DNA of 37,524 nucleotides from Clostridiales bacterium (GTDB lineage Bacteria; Bacillota; Clostridia; Lachnospirales; JAISYE01): NCBI GenBank assembly GCA_031297485.1, contig JAISYE010000003.1, positions 1 to 37,524 of the forward strand, read 5' to 3'. Shown piece by piece: positions 16,765 to 25,718 of this stretch (position 1 is its first letter; each line of letters starts with the position of its first letter). The notes under the pieces were generated by a model. It saw only the letters and a program-made list of their open reading frames with translations, ran no database searches and was not told where the DNA came from. The position numbers and the translations under genes were made by a program.

Positions 16765-17448
16765 CTACATCAATTTTTCTACCTCCCTGGCCAGTACTTT
16801 GTCCAGCACCTTAATATGTGTGCCTTTAGAGCCAAGTGAGCGCGCCTCCACGGCGCCGGCGCTTTGCAGCTTGCGCAGGGCGTTGACAATAACCGAGCGT
16901 GCTATCCCCAGGTCGGCTGCGGCCTTGCTGGCTACAACAAGTCCCCCGTTGCCGCCCAGTATGCGGAAGATATGTACTACAGCCTCCAGTTCTGAAAAAG
17001 AGAGCGTGTCCAGTATGGACTTGGCGCGGCTTTCGCGCAGGCTTTCGTCAGCGGCGAGGCCGCGCGCGCGCTGTTCTATAAGCAGTGCGGCTACAGGCGC
17101 GCAAAGCTCGGCTGCGGCTATGCCGCTTTCGGGAAAAGGCCCGTCAGCCCGGCGGGCGGCGATAAGCGCGCCTTGCTTCTTCAGGGCGGATACCAGCGGC
17201 AGCACCATGACAGCCCTGCCGCCCGCCACAAGGTCGTAAGCCGGGCGCAGGCTGGCCGCCAGCTGGGCTAAAACGCCCGGAGGAATCGGACCGCCCGGCG
17301 GGACCAGTTCCAGGCGGTCATCTATAATTGCGATATCCGCGCCGATTTCATTGCCCAGCGCAACGCAAATATCCCTCAGCGCGTCCCCCTCACCGAAGGG
17401 CGTTGACGCGGCGACCAGTTCCTTTATTTGCCGTATAAACTTCAGCAT
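16765..17448 (-). CDS. codY: CodY, GTP- and branched-chain amino acid-responsive global repressor
   Basis: A 227-residue CodY, somewhat shorter than the usual 255-260 because the GAF sensor domain is compact. The C-terminal winged helix is diagnostic: ASKAAADLGIARSVIVNAL then RKLQSAGAVEARSLGSKGTH. CodY represses nutrient-acquisition genes when GTP and Ile/Leu/Val are plentiful, and is confined to Bacillota. It lies 30 nt downstream of topA in the same direction, a neighbourhood common in Clostridia, and probably shares its transcript. The ribosome binding site is weak. Confidence 0.93.
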   Translation of the reverse strand: MLKFIRQIKELVAASTPFGEGDALRDICVALGNEIGADIAIIDDRLELVPPGGPIPPGVLAQLAASLRPAYDLVAGGRAVMVLPLVSALKKQGALIAARRADGPFPESGIAAAELCAPVAALLIEQRARGLAADESLRESRAKSILDTLSFSELEAVVHIFRILGGNGGLVVASKAAADLGIARSVIVNALRKLQSAGAVEARSLGSKGTHIKVLDKVLAREVEKLM

Positions 17449-17478
17449 AAATTTCGCACCGTATTCTTTCCATACCGC

Positions 17479-19578
17479 TCACACTGAGTCCTCTGCTTCA
17501 ACGTCTGACTCAACATAATCGCACTCCGTATTGGAACACGCTGTCTTTTTGTTCTTCGAGCCCTTTTCCACCAGGGGCTGGCCGCACTTTGGGCACAGCG
17601 CGCCGGTGGGCTTGTTCCAGGACATAAACGGGCACGGGGGGGTGCCGCCGGACGGGCTTCCGTCTTCGCAGCCGTAGTACTTCCTGCCCTTTTTCGTTTT
17701 CTTAATTATTACCTTCTTGCCGCATATAGGGCAGGCCACGCCCGCTTCCTCAAAAAAGGGTTTGGCGTTCCTGCAAGCGGGAAAGCCGGGGCAGGCGATA
17801 AATTTCCCATACCGCCCGTACTTTATTACCATGTTTCGCCCGCAGTTTTCGCATATTATATCCGTAACTTCGTCCGCCACTTGTATGTTGCCTATCCTGG
17901 TCTCGGCCTCCGCGATTTTTTCCGCGAAAGGCGGGTAAAACCTGCGCATTATTTCCTTCCACCCCACGGTGCCTTCCTCTACTTTGTCCAGGTCTTCCTC
18001 CATTTTGGCGGTAAATTCAATGTCCACTATATCCTCGAAATTATTGCGCATTATGTCGTTTACTATCTCCCCCAACTCGGTGGGATAGAAGACCTTGTTC
18101 TCCTTTAGAACATACCTGCGCTGCAAGATATTGGCGATTGTGGCGGAGTATGTGCTGGGACGGCCAATGCCCAATTCCTCCATAGTCTTGACCAGCAGCG
18201 CTTCGGAATACCGGGCGGGCGGCTGGGTAAAATGCTGCTGGGGGTTAAGGGCCGCAAGCTCCAGCACTTGGCCTTCCCGCAAGTCCGGTATTTTGATCTC
18301 CTCTTCCTCCTCGTCCGCGCGCCGGTATACGGCCAGAAACCCGTCAAACTTCATGAGCGAGCCGCTGGCGCGGAATATATATTCCCCGGCCTTTATGGCC
18401 ACAGACAGGGTGTCGTACACCGCCGGGCGCATCTGGCTGGCCACAAACCGTTCCCATATAAGCTGGTACAGCTTGTGCTGGTCCTTGGAAAGTGAATCCT
18501 TAACCACGGCGGGCGTGCGCCGCACGTCGGAGGGCCGCACGGCTTCGTGGGCGTCCTGGGTCTTCCCGCGGGACTTGTATTCTGTCTTAACGGCGTTGGC
18601 GTACTCCTCGCCGTAGCTGCTGATAATATATTCTTTTACGCTGCCGTAAGCTTCGTCCGATATGCGCGTGGAGTCCGTGCGGATATAGGAAACCATGCCC
18701 ACGACGCCCTCGCCCTTTATCTCAACGCCCTCGTACAGCTGCTGGGCCAGCATCATGGTCTTGTTTGTGGCAAAACCCAGGTGTTTGGACGCTTCCTGCT
18801 GCATGGTGCTGGTTGTAAAAGGCTGCACCGGCCGCTTATTGCGCGTGCCTTTCTTAATCTCGTTTACTATAAAAGCCTCGCCCTTTACAGCGTCCAGCAC
18901 CGCCTGGGTTTCCTCACGGCTGCCCAGCTCGGCCTTGCAGCTGGCGGTCCCGTGGAATTTGGCGGAAAACCGCGTCTTGCCCGCTTTAAGCGAGGCGTCT
19001 ATGTGCCAGTATTCCTCCGGCACAAAGCTGTTTATCTCCTCCTCCCGGTCGCAGATAATCTTAAGGGCGACACTCTGTACCCGCCCGGCGCTTAGGCCCT
19101 TGCGCACCTTGCGCCACAGCAGCGGGCTTATCTTGTAGCCCACTATACGGTCAAGCTCGCGGCGCGCCTGCTGCGCGTCCACCAGGTTCATGTCAATCTT
19201 GCGCGCTTCCTGTATAGAGCGCTTTACCGCTGACTTCGTTATCTCGTTAAAGGTTATGCGCGAAGCCTTTTCGTCGTCCAGCTTCAGCGCGTGCATAAGA
19301 TGCCAGCTTATGGCCTCGCCCTCACGGTCCGGGTCTGTGGCCAGGTATATTTTGTCCGAATTCTTCGCCTCTTTACGCAACTTTGACAGCACTTGCCCCT
19401 TGCCGCGAATAGTTATGTATTTAGGCTCAAAATCGTTTTCGAGATTGATTCCCAGTTCGCTTTTAGGCAAGTCGCGCACGTGGCCTACGGACGCTTCTAT
19501 TTTATACGCGCTGCCAAGGAATTTCTTTAAGGTCTTCGCCTTGGCGGGCGACTCCACTATTACAAGGTTTTTTGCCAT
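17479..19578 (-). CDS. topA: DNA topoisomerase I
   Basis: A 699-residue type IA topoisomerase that relaxes negative supercoils. The Toprim domain starts at once (NLVIVESPAKAKTL) and contains TDPDREGEAISWHL. The catalytic Tyr lies in SYIRTDSTRIS. SAGRVQSVAL and GRPSTYSATI are further family motifs. The C-terminus has three zinc-ribbon-like units (CENCGRN...CPGFPAC, CPICGKK, CPKCGQP...CSNTEC). The track start at 19617 is too early; ATG 19578 gives MAKNLVIVESPAK and has GGAGGAG upstream. Confidence 0.96.
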   Translation of the reverse strand: MAKNLVIVESPAKAKTLKKFLGSAYKIEASVGHVRDLPKSELGINLENDFEPKYITIRGKGQVLSKLRKEAKNSDKIYLATDPDREGEAISWHLMHALKLDDEKASRITFNEITKSAVKRSIQEARKIDMNLVDAQQARRELDRIVGYKISPLLWRKVRKGLSAGRVQSVALKIICDREEEINSFVPEEYWHIDASLKAGKTRFSAKFHGTASCKAELGSREETQAVLDAVKGEAFIVNEIKKGTRNKRPVQPFTTSTMQQEASKHLGFATNKTMMLAQQLYEGVEIKGEGVVGMVSYIRTDSTRISDEAYGSVKEYIISSYGEEYANAVKTEYKSRGKTQDAHEAVRPSDVRRTPAVVKDSLSKDQHKLYQLIWERFVASQMRPAVYDTLSVAIKAGEYIFRASGSLMKFDGFLAVYRRADEEEEEIKIPDLREGQVLELAALNPQQHFTQPPARYSEALLVKTMEELGIGRPSTYSATIANILQRRYVLKENKVFYPTELGEIVNDIMRNNFEDIVDIEFTAKMEEDLDKVEEGTVGWKEIMRRFYPPFAEKIAEAETRIGNIQVADEVTDIICENCGRNMVIKYGRYGKFIACPGFPACRNAKPFFEEAGVACPICGKKVIIKKTKKGRKYYGCEDGSPSGGTPPCPFMSWNKPTGALCPKCGQPLVEKGSKNKKTACSNTECDYVESDVEAEDSV

Positions 19579-19809
19579 ATAATTCTCCTCCGTCTTACAT
19601 ACGCACAAAACACACATGTTATTATATACGCATATATCGCCGCATTAGCAGACGTTTTTATTAAGCCCTTCAATATTATTTACCAGATTATCGTTTGTTT
19701 TGTCAATACCCAACTCGTTAAGGCTTTTCAGGTATAGGTTCCTATGGGCGTAAGCCACATAATATATTTCTCATCGCTGGCAAAATTATTCACGGGAAGG
19801 ATTTAGCCA

Positions 19810-19838
19810 TTGAATCCATCCGTTGGCTGTGTTAAAGT
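19810..19838 (+). promoter_or_regulatory. Candidate promoter for vanRS
   Basis: TTGAAT (19810-19815) and TAAAGT (19833-19838) with 17 nt between, about 170 nt before vanR. The leader then passes through a GGAGGGAG-GTG string and the interrupted 90-bp repeat. The intervening repeat makes this assignment uncertain. Confidence 0.4.
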
Positions 19839-19887
19839 ATTAGAGGAGGGAGAGGTGTTACGAACTATTTAGTTGATATAAGGGACT

Positions 19888-19996
19888 TAAGGCGTGTTTG
19901 AAAATTCCTTAAAGCGCGAGATTTCGAATAAAACCGCTTTAATTTCGCGTTGCGTCGAGCAAGCTCGACTATCGGAATCCAATTTCCAAACACGTA
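19888..19996 (+). repeat. 90-bp MITE-like repeat, copy 6, carrying a nested 22-bp palindrome
   Basis: The left end TAAGGCGTGTTTGAAAA and right end CCAAACACGT are present. Between GCGTT and GGAATC, exactly 22 bp has been added (19952-19973). The right end runs straight into the vanR ribosome binding site (AGAGGAG). Confidence 0.85.
19952..19973 (+). repeat. 22-bp palindrome, copy d (nested in a 90-bp repeat)
   Basis: GC plus GTCGAGCAAGCTCGAC plus TATC, exact consensus. The flanks GCGTT and GGAATC are contiguous in the uninterrupted copy at 1943-2032. Confidence 0.9.
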
Positions 19997-20009
19997 GAGG
20001 AGTATATAT

Positions 20010-20699
20010 ATGAGCGATAAAATACTTGTATTAGACGATGAACGCGAAATTGCCGACTTGGTTGCTCTATATCTGAAAAACGAGAATTATACGGTTTTCA
20101 AATTCTCAACCGCGCAAGAAGCGTTGGAATGTATAGACAAGACCGAGCTTGACCTTGCCATATTGGACATCATGCTGCCAGGCGAAAGCGGCCTGGCTGT
20201 CTGCCAAAGAATACGCGACAAGCACACCTATCCGATTATCATGCTGACCGCGAAGGATACCGAGGTGGATAAGATTACAGGGCTGACAATCGGCGCGGAC
20301 GATTATATAACAAAGCCCTTCCGCCCGCTGGAGCTGGTCGCGCGGGTAAAGGCGCAGCTGCGGCGCTACAAGCGGTACGGCAAGGCGCAAACTGAGAACG
20401 TCATCGTCCATTCCGGCCTTGTGATTAATATAAACACCCACGAGTGCCTTCTGAACGAGAAGCCCCTGCCCCTCACCCCCACCGAGTTTTCAATCCTGCG
20501 CATCCTCTGTGAAAATAAGGGGAACGTGGTCAGTTCCGAGCGGCTGTTCCACGAAATATGGGGTGACGAATACTTCAGCAAGGGCAACAACACCATCACC
20601 GTGCATATCCGGCACCTGCGGGAAAAGATGAACGACACCATTGATAATCCGAAGTATATAAAAACAGTATGGGGAGTAGGGTATAAAATTGAAAAGTAA
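20010..20699 (+). CDS. vanR: VanR response regulator
   Basis: A 229-residue OmpR-type regulator. The receiver domain (1-118) has the acidic pocket at D9/D10, the phospho-acceptor D53 (LDIMLPGES) and the conserved Lys in TKPF. The winged-helix effector domain ends HIRHLREKMND then GVGYKIEK. It agrees with Tn1546 VanR over long stretches as I remember that protein. When phosphorylated by VanS it should activate vanHAX, which here lies about 10 kb downstream. AGAGGAG precedes the start. The 90-bp repeat ends about 13 nt before the ATG. Confidence 0.93.
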   Translation: MSDKILVLDDEREIADLVALYLKNENYTVFKFSTAQEALECIDKTELDLAILDIMLPGESGLAVCQRIRDKHTYPIIMLTAKDTEVDKITGLTIGADDYITKPFRPLELVARVKAQLRRYKRYGKAQTENVIVHSGLVININTHECLLNEKPLPLTPTEFSILRILCENKGNVVSSERLFHEIWGDEYFSKGNNTITVHIRHLREKMNDTIDNPKYIKTVWGVGYKIEK

Positions 20700-21828
20700 A
20701 AAAACTGATTATTCCAAACTGAAACGAAAGCTCTACCTGTACATCTTTATGACGGTTATGGCGGCGTTTGTCTTCGTAATGTTTTTGCGTTTGTTTACCC
20801 ATGGGCATGTGGGAGAGTGGCTCGTGCGTTTCTTGGAGCGCAGTTTTTACTTGGAGCGTCAGGAAGCGATGCTAATATACCAGTATGCCATACGGAACAA
20901 CATGGAAATCTTTATTTATGCGGCGATTGTCGTCAGTTTTCTTATTCTGTGCCGCGTCATGCTTTCAAAATTCGCAAAATACTTTGACGAGATAAATACG
21001 GGCATTGATATACTTATTCAGAACGAATCCAAACCAACGGAGCTTTCCGCGGAGCTGGAGTTCATGGAACAGAAGCTCAACACATTAAAATGGACTCTGG
21101 AGAAGCGGGAGCAGGACGCTAAGCTGGCCGAACAAAGGAAAAACGATGTTGTCATGTACCTGGCGCACGATATTAAAACGCCCCTCACATCCATAATCGG
21201 CTACCTGAGCCTGCTTGACGAAGCGCCGGACATGCCGGCCGCGCAAAAGGCCAAGTATGTCCGTATCACCTTGGACAAGGCATACCGTCTCGAACAGCTG
21301 ATCGGCGAGTTCTTTGAGATTACGCGGTATAACCTCCAAACCATAACCCTCGCGAAAAAGGACATCGACCTTTACTATATGCTGGTGCAGCTGGCCGATG
21401 AATTCTATCCCCAGCTGGCCGCGAATGGGAAACAGGCGGTTATCCACGCTTCCGAGGATTTGACTGTATCAGGCGACCCCGATAAGCTGGCGCGGGTCTT
21501 TAACAATATTCTGAAGAACGCCGCAGTCTACAGCAGGGACGGCAGCGTCATTGACATTACGGCGGGCCTCTCCGGGGAGACGGTGTCCATCGTTTTCAAG
21601 AACACAGGAAGCGTCCCCAAGGACAAGCTCGCGGCCATATTCGAAAAGTTTTACAGGCTGGACGCCGCCCGTTCGTCCGATACAGGCGGCACGGGCCTCG
21701 GGCTGGCGATTGCGAAAGAGATCGTTATTCGGCATGGCGGGCGGATTTACGCGGAAAGCGATGATAACTGCACGACGTTCACGGTGGAACTTCCGGCTTT
21801 GCCGCATGGGCGCGGGCTTAAAACATGA
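20689..21828 (+). CDS. vanS: VanS sensor histidine kinase
   Basis: A 379-residue membrane kinase. Two membrane helices (about 15-35 and 75-97) bracket a short external loop, as in VanA-type VanS. These are followed by the HAMP-like segment and coiled coil (LEKREQDAKLAEQRKND), the H-box with the phospho-accepting His (YLAHDIKTPLTSIIGYLSLL), the N-box NNILKNAA and the G-box GGTGLGLAIAKE. It starts at TTG 20689, overlapping the end of vanR by 11 nt. The last residues (HGRGLKT) fall in a GGGCGCG...CTTAA string like the composite repeats, so the tail may be replaced. Confidence 0.92.
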   Translation: MKSKKTDYSKLKRKLYLYIFMTVMAAFVFVMFLRLFTHGHVGEWLVRFLERSFYLERQEAMLIYQYAIRNNMEIFIYAAIVVSFLILCRVMLSKFAKYFDEINTGIDILIQNESKPTELSAELEFMEQKLNTLKWTLEKREQDAKLAEQRKNDVVMYLAHDIKTPLTSIIGYLSLLDEAPDMPAAQKAKYVRITLDKAYRLEQLIGEFFEITRYNLQTITLAKKDIDLYYMLVQLADEFYPQLAANGKQAVIHASEDLTVSGDPDKLARVFNNILKNAAVYSRDGSVIDITAGLSGETVSIVFKNTGSVPKDKLAAIFEKFYRLDAARSSDTGGTGLGLAIAKEIVIRHGGRIYAESDDNCTTFTVELPALPHGRGLKT

Positions 21829-21837
21829 ACATGTACC

Positions 21838-22048
21838 GCCGTACACTCGCGGACCTTGAGATTTGCCGCAGGGCGCGGACGAACCAACGGACAATTCCCC
21901 GTTAGGTCCGCCCCTACAAAAAGCGCTGTACTCGCCGCATTTAAGAAGGGGTCTGGGGGGAGGGGCGAAGTCCCCACCCCAGCGGGGTTTGGGGCAGAGT
22001 TTTAAGGTTTTATTCTTTTGACCTTTCCCAAGCCTTAAGTTCGTGCCT
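21838..22048 (+). repeat. Composite hairpin-repeat module after vanS
   Basis: No gene. It contains a CCAACGG...CCGTTAGG hairpin (21884-21906), AAAAAGCGCTGTACTCGCCG, AAGAAGGGGTCTGGGG (an empty site for the 22-bp palindrome), GCGGGGTTTGGGGC and TTTTGACCTTTCCCAAGCC then TTAAGTTCG. The same sub-units in the same order and orientation occur at 30634-30795, just before vanH. Confidence 0.75.
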
Positions 22049-22094
22049 GCGGTTCATCCTTCATGGATTTCAAGCGCAGCTTCCGTATGAAAAA

Positions 22095-22910
22095 TCACCT
22101 GCCAATACCATAGCTGTCAGGCAGCATTATCAGTATGTCCTCAAACTTCGCGCAAAATTTCCTGCCGTCTTTGTGTATAACCGCGCTCCCCTCGACAACC
22201 GCTTCCGCGCATTTCAGATACTTCCGAGGCAGTTCGGCGTCACATGGAAACGCGTGATGCCCGGGAAAGTTCACATCAAACTCGCCGTTCCGCCACATCT
22301 CAAAAAGCCGCCTAGCCGACTTCAAATATACCTCCGGCGTCTCGCAAAACTCAATATTCAGCAGTATCCCCCAGTCACAGCAAGTATCGCCGGAAAACAG
22401 AGTCTTCGACGCCCGCTCAGCAAAACACACACTTCCGGGCGTGTGTCCGGGCGTATGGACGACCTCCAGCACCCGTCCGCCCAAGTCGAAAGTCTCGCCG
22501 TCCTTGAAGGTCTTGACGTTTTTCGGAAACTCGAAGGTAAATACCATGTCAATGTATTTTTTTGCGAAAAACCGCAAGAACCAGTTAATTTGCCCCTTCA
22601 GCAGTCCGTTTAAGTATGCGTAATCGCTGTGCGCGGCGGCAACTTCCAAGTCGTCCTTGTGAATATAAACCTCGTCAAACTCCGCGGCGCTGCCGATGTG
22701 GTCAAAGTGCCCGTGCGTCAGTAAAAGCGTCACCGGCAGGTTCGTAAGCTCCCGCACAACTCCAAGAAGCCCGGAATTTGTCTTGACGCCCGCGTCAATC
22801 AGCGCGGCGCGCTCCTTCCCGGCGACAAGGTAGACGAGCCCTTGCTGAAACGCCGATTTCTGCTCTATGGCGTATGTGTCCTCATAGACTTCTTTAACCG
22901 TGATTTTCAT
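22095..22910 (-). CDS. Metallo-beta-lactamase-fold hydrolase
   Basis: A 271-residue zinc hydrolase of the glyoxalase II-like branch. The motif THGHFDHIG (H-x-H-x-D-H, about residues 65-73), HTPGHTPGSV (third metal His) and FSGDTCCDWG (bridging Asp) are intact, with a final His in FPGHHAFP. There is no signal peptide. Its ATG overlaps the stop of the alpha/beta hydrolase gene (ATGA), so the two are made together and may act in sequence. The substrate is unknown. The sequence does not suggest a true beta-lactamase. Confidence 0.85.
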   Translation of the reverse strand: MKITVKEVYEDTYAIEQKSAFQQGLVYLVAGKERAALIDAGVKTNSGLLGVVRELTNLPVTLLLTHGHFDHIGSAAEFDEVYIHKDDLEVAAAHSDYAYLNGLLKGQINWFLRFFAKKYIDMVFTFEFPKNVKTFKDGETFDLGGRVLEVVHTPGHTPGSVCFAERASKTLFSGDTCCDWGILLNIEFCETPEVYLKSARRLFEMWRNGEFDVNFPGHHAFPCDAELPRKYLKCAEAVVEGSAVIHKDGRKFCAKFEDILIMLPDSYGIGR

Positions 22911-23869
22911 ACCACGTACCTCTTGAAGAAGTTCAAAAACCCCATAATATTCTCCTCGTCGAAAAAGTCCGGACCGCCGCCCGCGTGGCCCGCCTCCGGC
23001 AAAACCCGGTAGACCAGGTCCTCCGGCGCGAGCAGGGTCTTAATCCGCTCGTAAAACTTTCGCGTTATTTTTTCAGGGATAAGCGGGTCCGCGTCACCTT
23101 GAAGTATATAAAACGGCGGGATTTTGCGCCCGCTCTCCTCCGCGTCGGCGAGCCACTTCTCATAACCCGCTTCGCGCGCCCGTTCGATATCTTTCGGCGG
23201 CAGAGTTCCAAGATACTGCTTCGTCATACGCCTCACCAAGAAACGGAATAACAGCCCTCCGCTGTTCCGGAAATTTTCGTACATATCAATCATGCTGACT
23301 CCCGGACATAGCGCGGCGACAGCCCTGATGTTCAGGCCGTAGTCCTCGGGCATAAGCGCCCCCAGCGTCACAAAATTACCGCCCGCGCTCGTGCCTTCCA
23401 AGAACACGTTGTCCTTGTCATAGCCATACGCTTCGGCGTGTTCAGCCAAGAATTTCAGCGCCGACTTAAAGTCGTCCAGTCCATGCGGGTAGCCGTACTT
23501 CGGCGCTAACCGGTAATTAACGCTCGCGACGGCAAACCCTTCGCGCAGGGCGAAAAAGCCCGGATAGATGTGCCAGTCGCGCTTGTCCATATGCGAGAAC
23601 CCCCCTCCGTGAACAACGGCAAAAAGCGGGGGCTTCGCGTACTTTTCGTCGTTCGGCAGGTAAATATCCAACTTTTGAAGCTCATTCTCACCGTAAGGCA
23701 CATCAATATGTTTTCGCTTTATCCAGTCATAAACCGGCTCGGGTATACGCGTCTCCATATTCATCCAGCCTTCGATAAATTTCGAATCGCGGATTGTGCC
23801 CTTTTTCTGGGTGGTTTTCTTCTCTGCGATGCCCTCTGCGAGCGACGCTTTATGCGGGTTGCGTTTCAA
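22907..23869 (-). CDS. Alpha/beta hydrolase, acetyl-esterase/lipase type
   Basis: About 320 residues, of the hormone-sensitive-lipase-like family that removes acyl groups. Oxyanion motif HGGGFSH (about 85-91), nucleophile elbow EGTSAGGNF, acid GDADPLIPE and catalytic-type His in PEAGHAGG. TTG at 23869 is preferred to the track start because AAGGAGGT lies 8 nt before it. It is cytoplasmic and divergent from the AraC gene at 23934, 64 nt away. It could deacetylate imported sugars; this is inferred from the neighbouring deacetylase and sugar symporter. Confidence 0.83.
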   Translation of the reverse strand: MKRNPHKASLAEGIAEKKTTQKKGTIRDSKFIEGWMNMETRIPEPVYDWIKRKHIDVPYGENELQKLDIYLPNDEKYAKPPLFAVVHGGGFSHMDKRDWHIYPGFFALREGFAVASVNYRLAPKYGYPHGLDDFKSALKFLAEHAEAYGYDKDNVFLEGTSAGGNFVTLGALMPEDYGLNIRAVAALCPGVSMIDMYENFRNSGGLLFRFLVRRMTKQYLGTLPPKDIERAREAGYEKWLADAEESGRKIPPFYILQGDADPLIPEKITRKFYERIKTLLAPEDLVYRVLPEAGHAGGGPDFFDEENIMGFLNFFKRYVV

Positions 23870-23882
23870 TAAAAAGACCTCC

Positions 23883-23912
23883 TTGTAATTCACGGCACCC
23901 TTGTAGTATAAT
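23883..23912 (+). promoter_or_regulatory. Promoter of the AraC gene at 23934
   Basis: TTGTAA (23883-23888) and TATAAT (23907-23912) with 18 nt between. It overlaps the ribosome binding site of the divergent hydrolase gene. Confidence 0.5.
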
Positions 23913-23933
23913 GGACCTAGGGGGTGTTACGTT

Positions 23934-24659
23934 ATGGATTTTTTGCCCGATACCTATTACCGCAGCGTTTCTGAGGACCGCGAGGCGCTGTTCCGGCACA
24001 CACCGTACAGGCTTGAACAGGAACTTGTGAGTTCAATCGTCGCGGGGGACACAGAGCGCGCGCTAAACACGCTTTCCCTTATCGAAAACAGCGGGGAAAA
24101 GGCAGTTTTGGCGGATGATTCGCTGCGAAGCGCTAAAAACAGTGTGATTTGCTCGGCGACTTTTTTTGCCCGCGCGGCTATACAGTCGGGCGTTGATGCC
24201 GCTGAAACCTTCGCGCTCAGCGACTCTGTCATTCGCTGTATTGAGACCCAAAAGACGCGCGCGGATGTTTTGGCCTATGAAAAAACCGCGCTTTTGGCGT
24301 TCATAAATCTTGTAAACAGGAGTGCAACCAGCCGCTATTCCGCCCCTGTCGGCAGAGCCGTCCACTATATCGAAACGCGGCTTGACAAGCGCGTCACGCT
24401 CATCGACATCGCGCGCTATGCCCAGGTGAACCCCAAATATCTTTGCGGGGTGTTCCGCAAGGAAATGGGTATGACTCCAGTACAATTCATGAACACGAGA
24501 AAAATACAGGAATCCGTCTATTTCGTAAAAAACCGCGCGTATCGGCTTGCCGATGTGGCGCTTATTTACGGTTTCTCATCACAAAGCTACTTCACCGCGG
24601 TGTTCAAAAAAGTTATGGGGATTACCCCAGGTGAAATGCGAGATGCCGAAAATTTATAG
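23934..24659 (+). CDS. AraC-family regulator of the deacetylase-symporter operon
   Basis: A 241-residue regulator without a cupin. The N-terminal half is all-helical and of unknown ligand. The C-terminal AraC domain (about 140-238) has HTH1 TLIDIARYAQVNPKYLCGVF and HTH2 RLADVALIYGFSSQSYFTAV followed by MGITPGEMR. It probably activates the operon starting at 24903, whose promoter has a good -10 but a poor -35 and four candidate half-sites. Confidence 0.87.
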   Translation: MDFLPDTYYRSVSEDREALFRHTPYRLEQELVSSIVAGDTERALNTLSLIENSGEKAVLADDSLRSAKNSVICSATFFARAAIQSGVDAAETFALSDSVIRCIETQKTRADVLAYEKTALLAFINLVNRSATSRYSAPVGRAVHYIETRLDKRVTLIDIARYAQVNPKYLCGVFRKEMGMTPVQFMNTRKIQESVYFVKNRAYRLADVALIYGFSSQSYFTAVFKKVMGITPGEMRDAENL

Positions 24660-24706
24660 TTTATATTTAATATTTTGCATCCGAACGCTTTTATTGTATA
24701 TCAAAA

Positions 24707-24816
24707 TGTTCAGATGCAGCAACAGAATATTCAGGTGACAGAGGATGTTTAACCTGAATATTGTAATATTAAATCTGAATGTTTTAATATACCCGTCACG
24801 CGTAATTTGCTATAAT
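24707..24816 (+). promoter_or_regulatory. Four AraC half-sites and -10 box before the deacetylase gene
   Basis: The motif ATTCAG(A/G)T or its complement occurs four times: TGTTCAGAT (24707-24715), ATATTCAGGT (24727-24736), ACCTGAATAT (24752-24761) and ATCTGAATGTT (24773-24783), two forward then two reversed. TATAAT (24811-24816) has no good -35. The last half-site lies about 45 nt before the expected start point, as in activator-dependent promoters. Confidence 0.55.
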
Positions 24817-24902
24817 TTTACCGTTTTACCGGAGTATTTCCCTTGCGGGGGCGGATTGCGTTCGCCCGCACAACATATTGATATTAATAGGAGGAGTTTT
24901 GT

Positions 24903-25706
24903 ATGTCAAGAGTTCGGCTTATAACACGCGCCGACGATGTCGGAAGCAGTCACAGCGCGAATACCGCCTCTGAAATGGTCGCGGATGCCGGCATTATAAA
25001 GAACCTGTCCCTTATGGCACCCGGACCCTTCGTTGAAGAAGCGGCTGAGGTGTTAAAAAACCGGCGCGAAGTCTGTTTTGGTATGCATACGACATTGAAC
25101 GCCGAATGGGACAATGTCAAATGGAAACCCGTCTCAGACATTGCGGGAAACAGCGGTTTGACAGACGAAAGAGGTTTTTTTCTGCCTGACCCGAAATTTT
25201 TCGCGGAAACGAAGCCCGACGTTGAACTCGTTATGGCCGAGGTTTCCGCGCAGTTTGAAAAGCTTGCAAAACTCGGTTTTGACCTGAAATACATAGACAG
25301 CCATATGTTCCCCGAAAGGTTCATAGACGGCTTGGATGAGGCGATTGCTGACTTTGCGAGGCGGCGCGGCATACTCGACCATATGTATTTTTATAACCTT
25401 CCGCCGCGGCTCGAAGATTTCACAAATCCGGAAAACCTGCCGCAATATTTGAAATCCATACCCGAAGGGCAGTATTTTATCGTAATTCACCCCTCTCTCG
25501 ACACCGACGAAATGCGTCGGACAGGCAACGCTTATTACCGCGGCGAGGACATAGCCAAGGCGCGCGCGGGCGAGACAAAGCTGTTCTCCGACGCTGTGCT
25601 CGCAGGACTGTTGAAAGAGGCGGGTATACAGACGATTCGCTACGACGAGGCGGCTTTTGACAGCCGCGCGGCGGTTGACGAGCTGCGCGAGCGCTATAAA
25701 GGTTAG
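24903..25706 (+). CDS. ChbG/YdjC-family carbohydrate deacetylase
   Basis: A 267-residue TIM-barrel-like deacetylase. The family removes N-acetyl (or other acyl) groups from sugars such as chitobiose. The N-terminal ITRADDVGSSHSAN gives the metal-binding Asp pair. GMHTTLN and YIDSHMF supply the metal histidines. FIVIHPSLDT is a further conserved string. The start has TAGGAGGAG. It is the first gene of an operon with the GPH symporter (the stop overlaps the next ribosome binding site). It should be cytoplasmic and act on a sugar brought in by that symporter. Confidence 0.85.
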   Translation: MSRVRLITRADDVGSSHSANTASEMVADAGIIKNLSLMAPGPFVEEAAEVLKNRREVCFGMHTTLNAEWDNVKWKPVSDIAGNSGLTDERGFFLPDPKFFAETKPDVELVMAEVSAQFEKLAKLGFDLKYIDSHMFPERFIDGLDEAIADFARRRGILDHMYFYNLPPRLEDFTNPENLPQYLKSIPEGQYFIVIHPSLDTDEMRRTGNAYYRGEDIAKARAGETKLFSDAVLAGLLKEAGIQTIRYDEAAFDSRAAVDELRERYKG

Positions 25707-25718
25707 GAGGGCTGTTTT

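Noticed and set aside
18547-19095. 182-residue + strand ORF
   Set aside because: It is the antisense shadow of topA.
22095-22910. Metallo-beta-lactamase-fold gene near the van genes as a beta-lactam resistance gene
   Set aside because: The fold is shared by many hydrolases. Its operon with an esterase, the lack of a signal peptide and the glyoxalase II-like motifs argue against a beta-lactamase.
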